From Marthasterias glacialis (Eukaryota > Echinodermata > Asteroidea > Forcipulatida > Asteriidae), in assembly GCA_911728455.2 (NCBI GenBank), contig OU452227.1:15392110-15456109 (forward strand): DNA of 64,000 bases, read 5' to 3'. The notes under the pieces were generated by a model. The model saw only the letters and a program-made list of their open reading frames with translations. It made no database searches and was not told the DNA's origin. The translations under genes and the position numbers were made by a program. How positions within the stretch are numbered: the stretch's first letter is position 1; each line of letters opens with the position of its first letter. Below are positions 17,316 to 29,700 of this stretch, piece by piece.

Positions 17316-17933
17316 GTGCGTTCGATTAGCTTCCACGAGTATACCGGGGAGTTACACTCGGGGTAGCCACGGGTGGTACCTAATCGAACGCTGCCGTGTT
17401 TTCGCTTGGCATTCTGGGAAAGGTAAAGTCAAAGGTTGTTGCGTGGATCCATGGAGGCGGGACATTGCGCAGCAGAGAATCCGAACCAAAGTAGACGACG
17501 AGTACATGGAGTACACCGTCCAGCGGTATGAACCAGATGAATTTAAGAATCATTTCCGCCTTGAAAGAAACACTTTTGAGTTTCTAATTGAACAACTTGG
17601 GTATTGTCCAGAGTTGAGGCCCAGACAATTAAGTTTGGAGAACTCATTCCCAATTTAATTAAGTTGAATACTTAAAACAATTTCCAACACTGTGCATCAA
17701 TTTGTTTGCACTCACGTCGATTATTGATTAGTCCCCACCATATTGTTATGGTGCGCCTGCGCTGCAGCCGGAAGTACGTCATTACCTGGGCATCCACCAG
17801 AGACCTGCTCGCAAGCTCGGGCTGTGGTGGCATACACCGGGGCAGACACGAGTGTCACGTGATGGCTTAAATCGAACGCTCTCATGTAAGTTTTACTTAC
17901 TTTTACTTACACGTGTAAGCTAATCGAACGCAC
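17316..17933 (+). mobile_element. PIF/Harbinger-like element, internally deleted
   Basis: The ends GTGCGTTCGATTAGCTT and AAGCTAATCGAACGCAC are exact inverted repeats of 17 bases. Related inner palindromic blocks (TAATCGAACGCTGCC and AAATCGAACGCTCTC) lie within. Between them is a transposase N-terminal fragment. I could not confirm the 3-bp target duplication usual for Harbinger. Confidence 0.7.
17451..17658 (+). pseudogene. Fragment of a HARBI1-like transposase N-terminus
   Basis: The frame contains DEFKNHFRLERNTFEFLIEQL, which resembles the helical region at the start of PIF/Harbinger (HARBI1-like) transposases, where a Phe-Arg segment precedes a helix of the type TFEHLCNEL. It stops at 17658, long before the catalytic DDE residues. 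Similarity is from recognition alone. Confidence 0.5.
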
Positions 17934-17944
17934 CCACAGTATAT

Positions 17945-18215
17945 TGCACATCATGCGTGTGCGCTGACACTCACCTCGTTCCCAGGGGTAATTGATCTTT
18001 CTGCGTCATGTTTCAATTTTTGGTACCGAGACGAGAGGTATCGATACGGCGCGCTGCCCGTGGTGGCGAGATTTGCACTATAACACTACTGGTGGGCAAC
18101 ATCCGCGCCTTTTTGTGGGGCTGGATGGTTGCGTGACGCACACGTGTTTGTGCGTCTACCTAGTGCATAGCTCTATGGCGTTTGCCCACCAATAATGTCT
18201 GTACGCATGTGTAAA
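17945..18215 (-). repeat. Dispersed repeat, GACGCACAAACGCGT family (copy 3, reverse)
   Basis: Read in reverse it contains TGGTGGGCAAACGCCATAGA, GACGCACAAACACGTGTGCG and a GATGTGCAATATAC block, collinear with 840-1045 and 10384-10545. Confidence 0.6.
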
Positions 18216-18224
18216 TGTAATTAG

Positions 18225-18790
18225 CATAATTATCATGGATGGAAAGGGCTAATTGGCCCACTATTATCAAATTGGTTTCAATATTACACATCTACAAGTC
18301 AAGCCAGTATGCACTTCAATTTGGGTGTCTTTGCCTCAAATATTTTAATAAGAGCTTGTCCTTCACAGCCAAGCTCAATTCTTACGCCATCCTACCATCA
18401 TTAGCTAAAAAAAGTGGATATCCTGAAAGAAAATAAGGTTGCTATTATAAGGAGCGCTATTGTGTATAAAAAAAAAAGTGTTTTAGATTACAGATAACAC
18501 TGAGAAAACAGAGACCAAAAACTATGGACTGAAGTACTTCGGCATTAGGTAGTTTAAGGATAAATGTACTGGTAGCCTCTCGTTATATGCACGAGTGAAA
18601 TTATCAGACCCACTAATTGTAACTTAATTAGCCCGCTGATATCAAATTGGTTTCAGTACAAGTCAAGCCAGTATAATGCACATCAATTTGGGGGTCTTTG
18701 TCTTAAGTATTTCAATGAGGTTGTCCTTCAGTCAAGCTTGGGATCCTTTACCATTCTCAGCTAAAAGTTCTATCCTGGATATCTGTCAAG
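18225..18790. repeat. Dispersed repeat with ACTGAAGTACTTCGGC (two adjacent copies)
   Basis: Two partial copies of the 15990-16390 repeat lie side by side. Each contains an ATTAATTGGTTTCA-type block, a GCTTGTCCTTCA block and a TCAGCTAAAA-type block, with GGACTGAAGTACTTCGGC between. This looks like tandem amplification of the unit. Confidence 0.6.
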
Positions 18791-19171
18791 GCCCGTAGCA
18801 GCATGAGATAGAAAAAAATGAAACAAAAAATACATTATTGAGTTGCATTCATGTTGTTCTAAACCATGAGTGAAAGGCAGGGATTGGGAGCGGACATTGT
18901 GCCCCACGTCCTGTGTTACGCCATTATCAATGCTTTGTAGTATTTTTGCCAATCTTAATTGCTGCCTTAGGTAATGCCTTTGAACACAAGGGTTTCTTTG
19001 GACATATTTTTCTAATTGTAACAAGGCGAGCATTTAAAAAAAAAGCATAGGAACAGTTGCAGGTCTAACCATGTGTGTTTTATCACATCTGAAACTTAAA
19101 CAAAACAACATTTAGATTGATTGAGCTTTTTATGTTTACTTTTCTACCTCCATGGTTTATCCTCTTATATT

Positions 19172-20069
19172 TGTAATGGGATGAATTTGCAGGCCCCCAA
19201 TTTTTTTGTTTACTCCTAGTTTACCTATGTCCTGCTCGGACTAGGGCTAGTCTAGGAGTGGGTGGTTGACTGGTGTGTGATGAGTGGGTGATTGGTAGCA
19301 GGCTATGCAACCAATCACGGCGCATTGAGGAAGGGTTGTCCATAGGTCAGTGACCATGCCCAAGAAAGTGTTTGGACACTTTGCCACTGGACTCCGACAG
19401 AGGAAAGTTGTAAGAATTAACTCTCCAAGTTCCTTCAGTTTGTACACTTTGCCTCTGTCGGATATCTGCGTTGGATTGCGCCAACCCAGCTTAAAGAAAC
19501 AGTCCATTAATTTATATGTTCATCCCCTGTCTTGCTCTAGGCGGATTTAAGTAAAAGAGAGCCAGCAGGACAGCGTGATTCTTCATAACATCATCTTCAT
19601 ATTTTGTAACGGAAACAGCATCCTGTCCCCTGATCAAGGACAAGGAGCTGTTTTCGCATCGCTTCGAGTTCCCCCATCATCTTCAACGCCACTATTTCTT
19701 CAACTTCTCATCATAGTATATTCAAGCCACCGTTTCTTCATTCATCCAAGTCCAGCCAATACAGATAGGCCATTCATTTATCCATTCAAATATTGCATTT
19801 TCATTGTATTAAGTAAACTTGTATTTCTTTTTAATTGTCGAGAACCGTCAGGTTTTATTTTTAATTATATTTTATTTTAAGCTGAGATTAGTACACTATT
19901 ATTTCAGTTTATAGTTTTATACAGCGTATGAATCGCCCCCCCCCCCCTTCATGGTAGTCGGGATAAGACATAAAACAATCTTTATATTTACAAGAAAAAC
20001 TTCAGCGTAAACTTGTAAATTTACTATGTATCGGCATAGAGTGCGCTAGCCGCACTCGTGCCTGTTACA
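19172..20069 (+). mobile_element. Probable 5' LTR, 898 bp
   Basis: The segment starts TGTAATGG and ends CCTGTTACA, giving the short TG...CA inverted ends of an LTR. It is followed four bases later by a primer-binding-site-like sequence and then a gag-like frame. No 3' LTR or pol region was found, so the copy is truncated. The boundaries rest on these motifs, without a second LTR for comparison. Confidence 0.5.
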
Positions 20070-20073
20070 TAAT

Positions 20074-20090
20074 TGGTGCCCGGTGTGAGG
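20074..20090 (+). promoter_or_regulatory. Primer-binding-site-like sequence
   Basis: TGGTGCCCGGTGTGAGG begins with TGG, the complement of a tRNA CCA end, and follows the LTR end at the usual short distance. The matching tRNA could not be determined here. Confidence 0.5.
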
Positions 20091-20388
20091 TTAACGCTGT
20101 ATTTCTTTTCTATTTTTGATTGTATGTAAAAACAATACACTTTCGACGGCTACCGAAGGGGCCCATAATATTATTTCTCGACATTGATTTCCACAAGTAT
20201 TGCCAAATTTCTCAGTTTCTTTTATTACTCTTGCCATTTTCATTTTAACTTGATTTGTATTTATTGCTTTTATGTGCACTTTTGTTGCACAAGATTTTCT
20301 TTATAAGTACGTTTACGTGATTTTCATAAGTTGCTATTTGCAATGTTACTTTTGTATTTGATTTATTTTCCTTAGGTAAGTGGACATT

Positions 20389-20811
20389 ATGGTATCCCCT
20401 GCTAAGCTGGATTATTGTACGGTCTTAGTGACTAACATTCCACTTCATGCCACCAAAGGGCAGGTACAGCATTTTTTGTGCGCGGTGGGTGCAGTCCAAC
20501 ACTTGGGTGAACTGCATTTCTTGAGAACTTATGGCAACTATTTATATTGTAATTACCGCTTTTCGGTTTGTGCAGCCCAAGCTGTTCACTATTTGAATTG
20601 TAAGCCTTTCCCTGATGGCCGCCCACGGATTCAGCCATCACTTTGTCAACCACCAACTCCTGGTACAAACCCTTGTCCAATGGCTTCCCTACTTTTTTCC
20701 CCTGCTGATGTCCTTCAGACAACTTCAGCTATCCCAATTCTCCTTCCACCCAAACCACTCCTCATGCCAATTTGTATACTACCTGAACCATCTCCTATAT
20801 ACCCTTCCTGA
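20389..20811 (+). pseudogene. Truncated gag-like frame with RRM-like domain
   Basis: From ATG 20389 the frame gives 140 residues. Residues about 9-80 resemble an RNA recognition motif: CTVLVTNIPLHATKGQV fits the first strand and RNP2 position, and later strands are plausible. A proline-rich tail follows. The overlapping frame to 20998 carries more proline-rich sequence (IAHPQVPHPAISPKP), so a frameshift may have split one protein. It probably belongs to the LTR element just upstream. Family not recognised. Confidence 0.45.
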
Positions 20812-21261
20812 CTCCATTCCTCTTCCAACCATCCCTATTGCCCATCCCCAAGTTCCACATCCTGCAATTTCTCCAAAACCACAATTCATTTTAGGCGCCA
20901 CGCAGCCTGCCAGTAAGCTCAAGCCACCTTTGGTTACAGATCTGCCACAAAATAGCACTTTTAAAGGGACACACCGGCTTACTGTTTACCTAATTTAGTG
21001 GTGTGGAATAACAGACAATAATATTTAAATGGTTGTTGTAAAAAAAATCATCAAAATATCACGTAATTAACGAAAAATGTGTAAAAAACAAAACACGTTC
21101 AAAGGTCAGCTTATATACGCTTTTCCAGCCGTTGCAACTGTCAAGTTTACGTGACAATGTTGCGCAATGTTGTAAGTAGACTGGTGCTCTGTTTTAGTAT
21201 GAATTATTACAATAGCGAGGCATGGGGATCCAGACTTCATATCCATCCAGCACAAGTTTAC

Positions 21262-21926
21262 GAACCGTTTCTTATTAAACAGTAGTTGAATCAATTGTAT
21301 GACGAAGTTGTTGACGAAATTCAAGATATTTTGGTGTTCTCCTGGGTTGAGGTTCACGTCACTAGATCTGCATTTGTGAAATACCGTGTCCGAATGAATG
21401 GCTATACGGCTGGAACGCCGAGGATTCCTATTATTCAACGTTGTCGTTGCAGCCAGTAGCCGTAGCCGAAGTCGCTTGATTCGGACACGGCCAAAAAAAG
21501 GATCTCGAAAGAAAAAAAAATCTGCTACAAAGAGCCACGGTAAACTTGTATAGCGCCCTTCAGTGACAGCTCCCAATGTTTAATTCTCGTTACGATTTGT
21601 ACATTACTTTTGTACGCTATCATATTTAACATTCTCCTCGGGGCAGGTCATACCATTTTAAAACTTATGACTTAACTTATTGAATGAAACAGACGACGTC
21701 AACTAATCACCAGGTATCAAAGGAATTTTGTTGACCAAATTGTATCTTTTGAACCGATGACATAAATACACGTTTGTGCATGCTGTGGTGCATGCAATCT
21801 GAGACAATTCCTGTCTACTTTCCCTCGATTTGGAGCAAAAGTTTGTAAGAGTTTATGAAGAGAATTCCATTTGGTCGGTTCGCAGTGTAGCGGTCTTAAA
21901 AATAGGGGTGCTATCTGGTGCTATTG
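21262..21926. repeat. Long palindrome, left arm (665 bp)
   Basis: Matches the reverse complement of 22439-23103 along its whole length with only scattered differences and small indels. The outer end is GAACCGTTTCTTATTAAAC, the inner end GGTGCTATCTGGTGCTATTG. No protein motif was found in either strand. Confidence 0.95.
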
Positions 21927-21940
21927 CCCCAGTAACCTTA

Positions 21941-22190
21941 AACAGTAGGGGATTTTTCCGGAGTCCAAAGTATTTAAAGTTTGAATTTCAAAATTAAACG
22001 TCTATTTTCGGCAACTTAACGGTCCTCCTTATACCTGAAAGCAGTAAAAACCGAAGAGCGTCCGGGGGCTTCGCCTCCTTGACCCCCACTAGAATTTGTG
22101 TCCATATACTCCAACATGGGATTCGCAAACAAATTACGGTTTTCAAAGCTTGCACTTCGAATGAGTCGTCTAATGAGTCCCATGTCATTG
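21941..22190 (-). repeat. Dispersed repeat (uninterrupted copy) inside the palindrome spacer
   Basis: In reverse it is collinear with 7690-8200 but lacks the 178-bp TTGACCC element: here the sequence reads GGAGTATATGGACACAAATT where the other copy is interrupted. It fills about half of the 512-bp spacer between the palindrome arms. Confidence 0.78.
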
Positions 22191-22438
22191 TGCTTTTATT
22201 TTCATTTGACGTCAGTTTGCAAATTTTGCCTTCCAATACCACCCCAAGGAAAAAGAAAAGAAAGTGCCTTTGCTACGACGCTGCGGCCTCGACAATAAAC
22301 CCCCAAATGATAACCATGATAGTTTCACACTTACTGAGTCCGACATTTCACAAGTTGCATCTCCGGCTTTTGCTTTGGGCCCGCACATTCCCTGAAGTTC
22401 AATGTGAATGAAGTGGTGTTAGTTATAATAATTATGTT

Positions 22439-23103
22439 CAATAGCACCAGATAGCACCCCTATTTTTAAGACCGCTACACTGCGAACCGACCAAATGGAA
22501 TTCTCTTCATAAACTCTTACAAACTTTTGCTCCAAATCGAGGGAAAGTAGACAGGAATTGTCTCAGATTGCATGCACCACAGCATGCACAAACGTGTATT
22601 TATGTCATCGGTTCAAAAGATACAATTTGGTCAACAAAATTCCTTTGATACCTGGTGATTAGTTGACGTCGTCTGTTTCATTCAATAAGTTAAGTCATAA
22701 GTTTTAAAATGGTATGACCTGCCCCGAGGAGAATGTTAAATATGATAGCGTACAAAAGTCATGTACAAATCGTTACGAGAATTAAACATTGGGAGCTGTC
22801 ACTGAAGGGCGCTATACAAGTTTACCGTGGCTCTTTGTAGCAGATTCTTTTTTTCTTTCGGGATCCTTTTTTTGGCCGTGTCCGAATCAAGCGACTTCGG
22901 CTACGGCTACTGGCTGCAACGACAACGTTGAATAATAGGAATCCTCGGCGTTCCAGCCGTATAGCCATTCATTCGGACACGGTATTTCACAATGCAGATC
23001 TAGTGACGTGAACCTCAACCCAGGAGAACACCAAACTATCTTGAATTTCGTCAACAACTTCGTCATACAATTGATTCAACTACTGTTTAATAAGAAACGG
23101 TTC
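22439..23103. repeat. Long palindrome, right arm (665 bp)
   Basis: Inverted copy of 21262-21926. Differences include one or two substitutions in the AAGATATTTTGG block and small length changes in A-runs. From a by-eye comparison the arms differ by only a few percent, implying a young inversion-duplication or gene conversion. Confidence 0.95.
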
Positions 23104-24030
23104 AAGATTTTACCTTTCAAATGGACTGGAACATTATGAAGGCGTCTACAAAAAGCCTATTTTTTTTAGAAAGCTTGGACTTTACTGACAATTTCGTACA
23201 CAGAAACAATGTGAAAATTCAGGTCAGTGTGTCAGTAAGAAACGTGACATTTTGTAATGAGCTGAATTATGTCACAAAGATTGAACTTGTGTCACGCGGT
23301 TCACCAAATACTGTTCTTTGAACATCCTTTGATTTGATTTTGATGCAAGTTGACACCTGATGACGTCATGTTTCTTTAAATAAGTCAAGTCATAAGCTAC
23401 AACATTGTGTAGGACTTGCCCTGATGGGAAAATGTAAAGTATAAGATTATCTTCTCCAACAAGCTGTGTACATGAAATTAAAAATAGCCAACAGGTATCA
23501 GCCCTAGCTGCAAGCCAATGTGGTGACAAAAAAGTTGACCAGTGACCAAGAGACGAAAAAAAAAAAACCCAAGATGACGGCCTTTACCAGGCCATTAGTA
23601 CATCATGTACAGTAAGGCTTGATGAGAGTAAACATAAGGAACCAAATGAAAACACAGAGGCAGCAATTCCACAGTAGATCAGCTTTACCTTTCATAAAAT
23701 TATATCCGAGTAACAATTATTGCATTTACAAATTCATTAGGCATACCTTAATTCATACAAACAATTTTTACATTATGTTAGACATAATTCATGTGTATTT
23801 GGTGTACATTAATAACTAGCAATGACCGTCTCATTCAAAAGGTTAAACAAATTAGTATCCATTCTTGACAACTAAAGTTGAAAGGACTTACATAATTTCT
23901 CTTAACTTCAAAATCCTCATTTATAACCATAGATCTATACCAGTGCAAATCATGTAAGCAACAAAATGTCTTCAGGCAGGTTTTGTTTTAAAGTCTGATA
24001 TGATACAACCTATTCAGCTTGACCATGACC
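23104..24030. other. Intergenic, nothing recognised
   Basis: AT-rich sequence without a conserved frame, RNA gene or clear repeat. Confidence 0.45.
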
Positions 24031-24036
24031 CTCACA

Positions 24037-24145
24037 AACAAACAAACAAACAAACAAACAAACAAACAAACAAACAAACAAACAAACAAACAAACAAACA
24101 AACAACCCAACCAACTAACCAACCAACAAACAAACAAACAAACAA
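24037..24145 (+). repeat. (CAAA)n microsatellite
   Basis: A run of about 16 CAAA units, a short CCAACC interruption, then more CAAA units. The apparent Leu-Phe-Val-Cys frame on the other strand is an artefact of the repeat. Confidence 0.97.
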
Positions 24146-24834
24146 AATTGATTAGTCTCAATCTGAAAGCTGACTTATAATACAGTTCACACCGATAAAG
24201 ATCCAGAAAAAAATATTTCCATATGAAATTCATGTACTGTCAAAGTCAAGAAAAGTCATTGTTGCATATTTTGATTACCACAATAGAAATAACCTTATAA
24301 ATTTGCACAAAATCCCTTACAAAACAAATCATTTTTGGGGGAGTTGTTTTCACTTAAGTGTTACCACCAAATGTTATCTGATTGATAACTTGAGGATAGA
24401 CATGAATATACTCTTTGTAAAAAACAATGTCAAACACCTTAAAACATTTATTAACAGAAACAACAACTGAGACAAAACACAAGACATGTAAGTAACAGGA
24501 AATTAATTCATAATAGAAAGTGACACACTATAAAGTAATTGACAGTTTTACTGAATTTATATCAATGTAAAAGTCCAAAGAACTGATTTGACAACTCTTT
24601 CACTTATGGATACACTGCCCTCTATATATGTTAAGAAGTAATGTCACGAGCAATTTGATGAAAATGCCGGTCAATGGCTCAAGGCATACTTCTACTACAT
24701 GTACATGTAGTTGCATTCTAATGACAATTAAATTTATTTAAGATGAGGAAACCTCAATAATGGGTTCAATCATGCGTTTGTTACACTGTAGTGTAATGCA
24801 CCTAATGTCTTCATCACATTAACCTTGCTTGCGC

Positions 24835-24986
24835 CATTTTTTGAGTCAATGTTACTGTGTGTGTTTAAATGTAGCGTGCATTTTAGGTGACACAGCGTTT
24901 ACACGTTTACTAGTCCACTCCCACAATGGTGAGTGTGGCAGACAGTGGTTGCGTGTGACGTTGGTGCAAGGGGTCAATACAAAGAT
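24835..24986 (+). mobile_element. Degenerate copy of the TTGACCC inverted-repeat element
   Basis: It shares GCGCCATTTTT, GCATTTTAGGTGACAC, GCGTTTACACG, ATGGTGAGTGTGGCAG and GGGTCAATAC in order with 7862-8039. Its left end is eroded. Confidence 0.65.
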
Positions 24987-25659
24987 TGGCTACATGTCAA
25001 ATGGACTCAAGCATTAAAGTGGAGTGTTCTCTTATGCCCTGTTGCCCATGAGTACACTTTAATTGTGAGGTCTTGAATACAAAGTTACAAATTCAAGCTT
25101 TTTGGGGCTTAATATAGTTTGATTGTTCCAGCCAATAATTAATTATTCATATTGCCCCTAAGCAATCAAATAAAGGCTACATGGAAAATGATGACGTCTC
25201 TTATCTCACATCAATGAATGTCAACTCCAGATTGTGATAGAAAGTGTACATATTATATGAATTTCATTTTTTTAAACTTGCCAGATATCAAAGTTAAATG
25301 AATACATTATATTGTCATAACTTATATCATATACCATATATCCCTGGGAACCCCAAACCCCTCAAAAAACAAAACAAAACAAACCAATGCAGAAAAAAAC
25401 CATGAAAAATCACACAAAATCAAAAAACTGTAAACGGTCAGCCAGAACTCACTTATACTAACAGAAAGAAAAAAATAATAAACAAAATAATAACATATAA
25501 CAAATAAAAATAATACTTCCGTTTTTTTCTAGCCAATTAGGCCTCTCAAAGGCCTTCCATTACATTACACTTGTTACATAGGACCTATGCATTCCTGAAA
25601 CCATCTCAACTCCTTAGGAGTATGCAGAACCAGTTGCTTATCATTTACGTTAACAATCT

Positions 25660-25780
25660 TTACCCTTACAGCTACCCAATTTACTCCTGGATGAGAAGCA
25701 ATTAAAGTCAAGTGTCTTGCTCAAGGATGCAAGTGTCAAATAAAATGTGCCCTTATAATAACTGGGCCAGCACACAGTGA
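25660..25780 (-). mobile_element. Degraded fragment of the tRNA-Leu-derived SINE
   Basis: AAGTGTCTTGCTCAAGGATG followed by CAAGTGTCA matches the body of the SINE at 55096-55512. The tRNA-like head is not recognisable here. Confidence 0.45.
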
Positions 25781-25794
25781 TATGAAGTTGAGTA

Positions 25795-25985
25795 TTGCCC
25801 CAATTCACCTGACGTCATCACTACAAGAAATCTTGGATGTGTCATTTTTGGAGTCAGTTTCCAGTGTTAATACTATGAGCATTTTAGGTAACGAGCACAT
25901 TTGACTCTCATAATGTTTGACCATGGGCAGACAGTTGCTGCATGTGACATCAGTGCATAATGATCTCTATTGTTACATATCACGT
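25795..25985 (+). mobile_element. Degenerate copy of the TTGACCC inverted-repeat element
   Basis: TATTGCCCCAATTCACCTGA and CGTCATCACTACAA start this copy. A GAGCATTTTAGG block and a GCATGTGACATCAGTGCA block follow as in 7862-8039. The right terminal repeat is lost. Confidence 0.6.
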
Positions 25986-26455
25986 TTTAGTGATTGAGAT
26001 TGATTGATTGACTAACTAATCTCAAGATAAATCTTGGCTGAACCAATACAAGCTTGCTAGTGCACTGCATCTTACATGTACCTAATGGCAATTTGCTTGT
26101 TAAAAGGTATGGAAGGCATATTTTTCACATATTATCAGTGTACACTTGCTTCAGGTATATGTAGTCTGTCACATTTAAGGTTTTTATCTAGTAATGTGGG
26201 TTTGTTATTATTCATTCAGACCTCAAAACTGTTTTGAATGTATGAGAAATTCCAGAACATTTTGACTGTTAAAAGCTAACTTAAATGTCTATTTGCGAAA
26301 AAAAAACACACACACATAAAAAAACCCACAATGCCCCCCAAGAAAACAAATAAATAAATAAAAGGAAAGAAAGAAACCAAAAAATTCCAAAACCCATTTT
26401 TTAAAAAAGACAAACACTAGCCAAAAAATAAGTCATTCAATGAGAAATACAGTTT

Positions 26456-26743
26456 TCATAATCTTTTTAGAGTTCTCTTTTTGTCTCTCTTCTTTTTGTC
26501 CAAGACTTTCTTATCTCCAGCATGTTTCTTTGCATGAGGACCATTGGTATTGGATCCTGACGTTGATGGACAATTCTCATCGATTTCTCTAGATTCTTTA
26601 ACTCCCTTTGTAGACTTTGCATGGATATCTGTCATCATTTTGGCCCTCATGAAATAATCATCATATTGTTCTAATAGCAGCCTACCAGCTTCCTCATTCA
26701 ACGCTGATTCCGGATTGGGATAGATAAGTAAGCACTTGATTGT
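26456..26743 (-). CDS. UBE2S: UBE2S, exon 4 (end of UBC fold and APC/C-binding tail)
   Basis: The acceptor is TTTCAG|ACA. The exon encodes [20 protein letters not shown] onward to the stop at 26458-26456. The last helix of the UBC domain is followed by a serine- and lysine-rich tail ending LKRL, where human has LRRL. Confidence 0.96.
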   Translation of the reverse strand, partial: TIKCLLIYPNPESALNEEAGRLLLEQYDDYFMRAKMMTDIHAKSTKGVKESREIDENCPSTSGSNTNGPHAKKHAGDKKVLDKKKRDKKRTLKRL

Positions 26744-29700
26744 CTGAAAGTAAAACGGGAATACTTTTTAGTAATTACAAAATAAAACTTTCTCTGAACA
26801 TCAGATGATCATCTTCTACAGAAATACTAGTACTACTGCTCAAGGGTATGAAATTCATGTTCCTGAGGAAGTGTTTTCATTGGGGATAGTAAGCCTCTAC
26901 CCTACCTACCCTATTGGACTTTTGGGTGTGGTAAGTTAAGTTGCAACAGTTCCCAAGTGAATAAATTTGAGTCTCTGCCACACTGCACCATCACAGGAAT
27001 ATGTTACATTTTACGTGACCAACCCAATTATGACCTGCTTACAGGGAGTTATGAGTAACATTGGACTCTTCCCCTGGCACTTCTTCATGTTAAGTTGACA
27101 TAAATGACTCTTCATGTAGGCTACATTATATGGCTTTAAAATTAGCATTTATAAATACCCCAGGCCCCAGACAGTTTATCCATTCTGATTGGTTGAGAGC
27201 ATGTCACACGGGTGCAGTGCTGAAACGGATGACAAAGATATGGCCGAGGGTTTTTATCCCAGTCAGCAATTATACTTCCGCGGGCGCTAATTAACTCGTA
27301 GCGCAATCAATACTGGTACTCACTATAAAGTCTATTAGTACGCGTAACTATTGAGCGTCGCATGCAATTTTACCATTTCGCGAAATGGAGCCGATGAAAA
27401 AATGATTAAAAAAAGAAGAAGAAATTTTCAAGAATTGTCCTACATTATTATGCTTTTTAACAAAGAAAAAGGGCATTTATGAATGAAAAGAAAAGAGTAG
27501 TGACTCAGTATTAAGCGGATGTTTAAAAACTTGCAGGATCATGGCCGTGCGATAAAGGGAGAAAATGTAAATTTGTATTGGAAATTTACAAGGGGCACTC
27601 ACAGGAATTTCTTTGGGTGTTGTGGATATTGTTCTTTAAAGGCACTTTACAGCAGCGGCGTAGCCAGGATTTTTTCAATGGTGGGGGGGGGGAGGAGGGG
27701 CACAGGGTGGCACTGCTTTTCAGTGGGGGGGGGGCAGGGTTTGTTTTTAAATGAATTACATGTGACTAGATTTGTTTCATGGAGGGGGGGGGGGGGGGGG
27801 AACCGAGAATTTATGGACATGCCACCCCCCAGGCAACCTGTGTGGCTATGCCGCTGCTATCCAGGATTGCTAATGCTGATAGTGCAGTGTTCTTACTTTG
27901 TCTAATTCAACATAAACATCAAAACACAAACCTGTGAAAACTCTGGCTCAATCCGTCGTCTGAGTCAGGAGAAAATAGCGAAAAACCGTGCCGACGGTTT
28001 AAGCATGTAAACACATTATCCTTAATTTTGGTTGTTAAACCAAAATCAGCTGTGCCATTTTTATGTTTTCAAATACAGTTTTCCCGAATATGACAGGATT
28101 TCAGAGAGAAATATTTCACAGAAAAGTTGGTTCTAGTGTTAACTTCATAAACAGTAAGCTTAGTTTCAGACTGAAACTAAACAATGTTTTTGATCCTTAC
28201 AAATCCCGTACAGTGCCTTTAACAACTTAATGCTGGAGGCACATGATAGGGGCCAGTCTAAACAAGCTTTAAAAATGCATATGTGTGTTTGGAGAGGTTG
28301 CCATGGCAACCTGCTCAGAACAATCCGTGTATATCAAGTTTAATAGCGGATGATGTATTGACTTGAGCGGAAGGCTCGATGTGTAGCGTGCACCATGCAT
28401 GCACTCACTGTGTCACGCTTAGTTGGCCCGCTACAAACAGGGACAAAAGGCCCTGGAATATTTGTGTAATCTCCAATTCCAGACCTTCAATCCTTTGTTT
28501 GACATTATACCATATTGGGAGTCAATTATTGGCGGTGACTTATGGCTTATGGACTGCCGAGTCATGCTGAACATAAAGGGCTTCCATGCAGCTTTCTCAA
28601 AAGAGAACTGCCAATCCCCGTGTCCACCTCGCTTTGTTGTCTTTACTTCCTTTAGTGAGGGTCTCATTTCAACAATATTCCAGACAAAAAAAATGCTGGT
28701 TTGGGAAGGTATAAATTGGAAGGTACTGTTTGATATTTGGCAATAGTGAGATTATCTAGACATGGTGTATAGCAAACAAACTCATAGCAATGCTCCACCA
28801 TGCCAGGTCTGATATCATTCATTCTTTCACAAAGATCTATTTATCACATTAATAAGAACATAATACTCACAAGAAGAAGATGCTTGATGCCCATATCAGC
28901 TTTCCAATCTCTTTTTAATGTGTTAACGCATATCTCGCCATTACTAGCTACATTTGGGTGGAACACCTTGGTCAGAAAGTAGCCTTTTGGTGGTGTTCTT
29001 GGAAAGTCCTTTCCTAATACTAATTTGATTCTGAAGATACCACCTGCATATGGTGTTCCCGCTGAAGTAAGATAATGGACAAGAACAAAGGTCAAATATG
29101 AAAGGTCAAATGTAGCAATTAGTGTTAAATAGTTTGTATTCACATGACATCTTTGATAAGACAATGGCAGTAAAACATGAGTTTAATTCCACCCCAAATA
29201 TAAAGGACATGCTTAACAAAAATAAACTCTTAGTTTCACTTTGTGGCCCATCCCTTCAACAAAACTTTATGAATAAATATGAATAAGAAAAAAAATTGGA
29301 CCCCCCCCACAAAAAAAGTTCCGTTTCCCATTACATGCCCTTTTTAACCAGTTAGCGCGGGATGACCTGTTTACAGGCAAATGTTTCCCTGTTGGAGTAA
29401 CTATAGGATGTAGTACCACTCGTGAACACCTTTTCTTTCGGCAGACGGATGCGTGGATTTGATAGCATCCCAAGAGAACATACCATGGAGTGGTACTGCA
29501 TTCTATAGTTGTACATGTACCTATTATTCTGGTAAGTTGGACGTCGGAGCAAAACTATGGAAAAACAAATCATTTTCAGAAGGTGCTATGAATCATTCAC
29601 CAAAAACCAATCCAACCTACATAACAAACTCAATAGAAAACAGCACAGTTTCTGTATATGAGGATCACATAATGCAATGTGAAACTCATTTTTTCCCTAG

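Noticed and set aside
24037..24145. Leu-Phe-Val-Cys repeat protein on the minus strand
   Set aside because: It is the translation of a CAAA microsatellite. The same applies to the frames at 35143-35384.
28423..28746. 107-codon plus-strand frame in UBE2S intron 3
   Set aside because: Part of it resembles the CCAGTTG transposable element family (blocks around 28390-28490), and no protein domain is visible.
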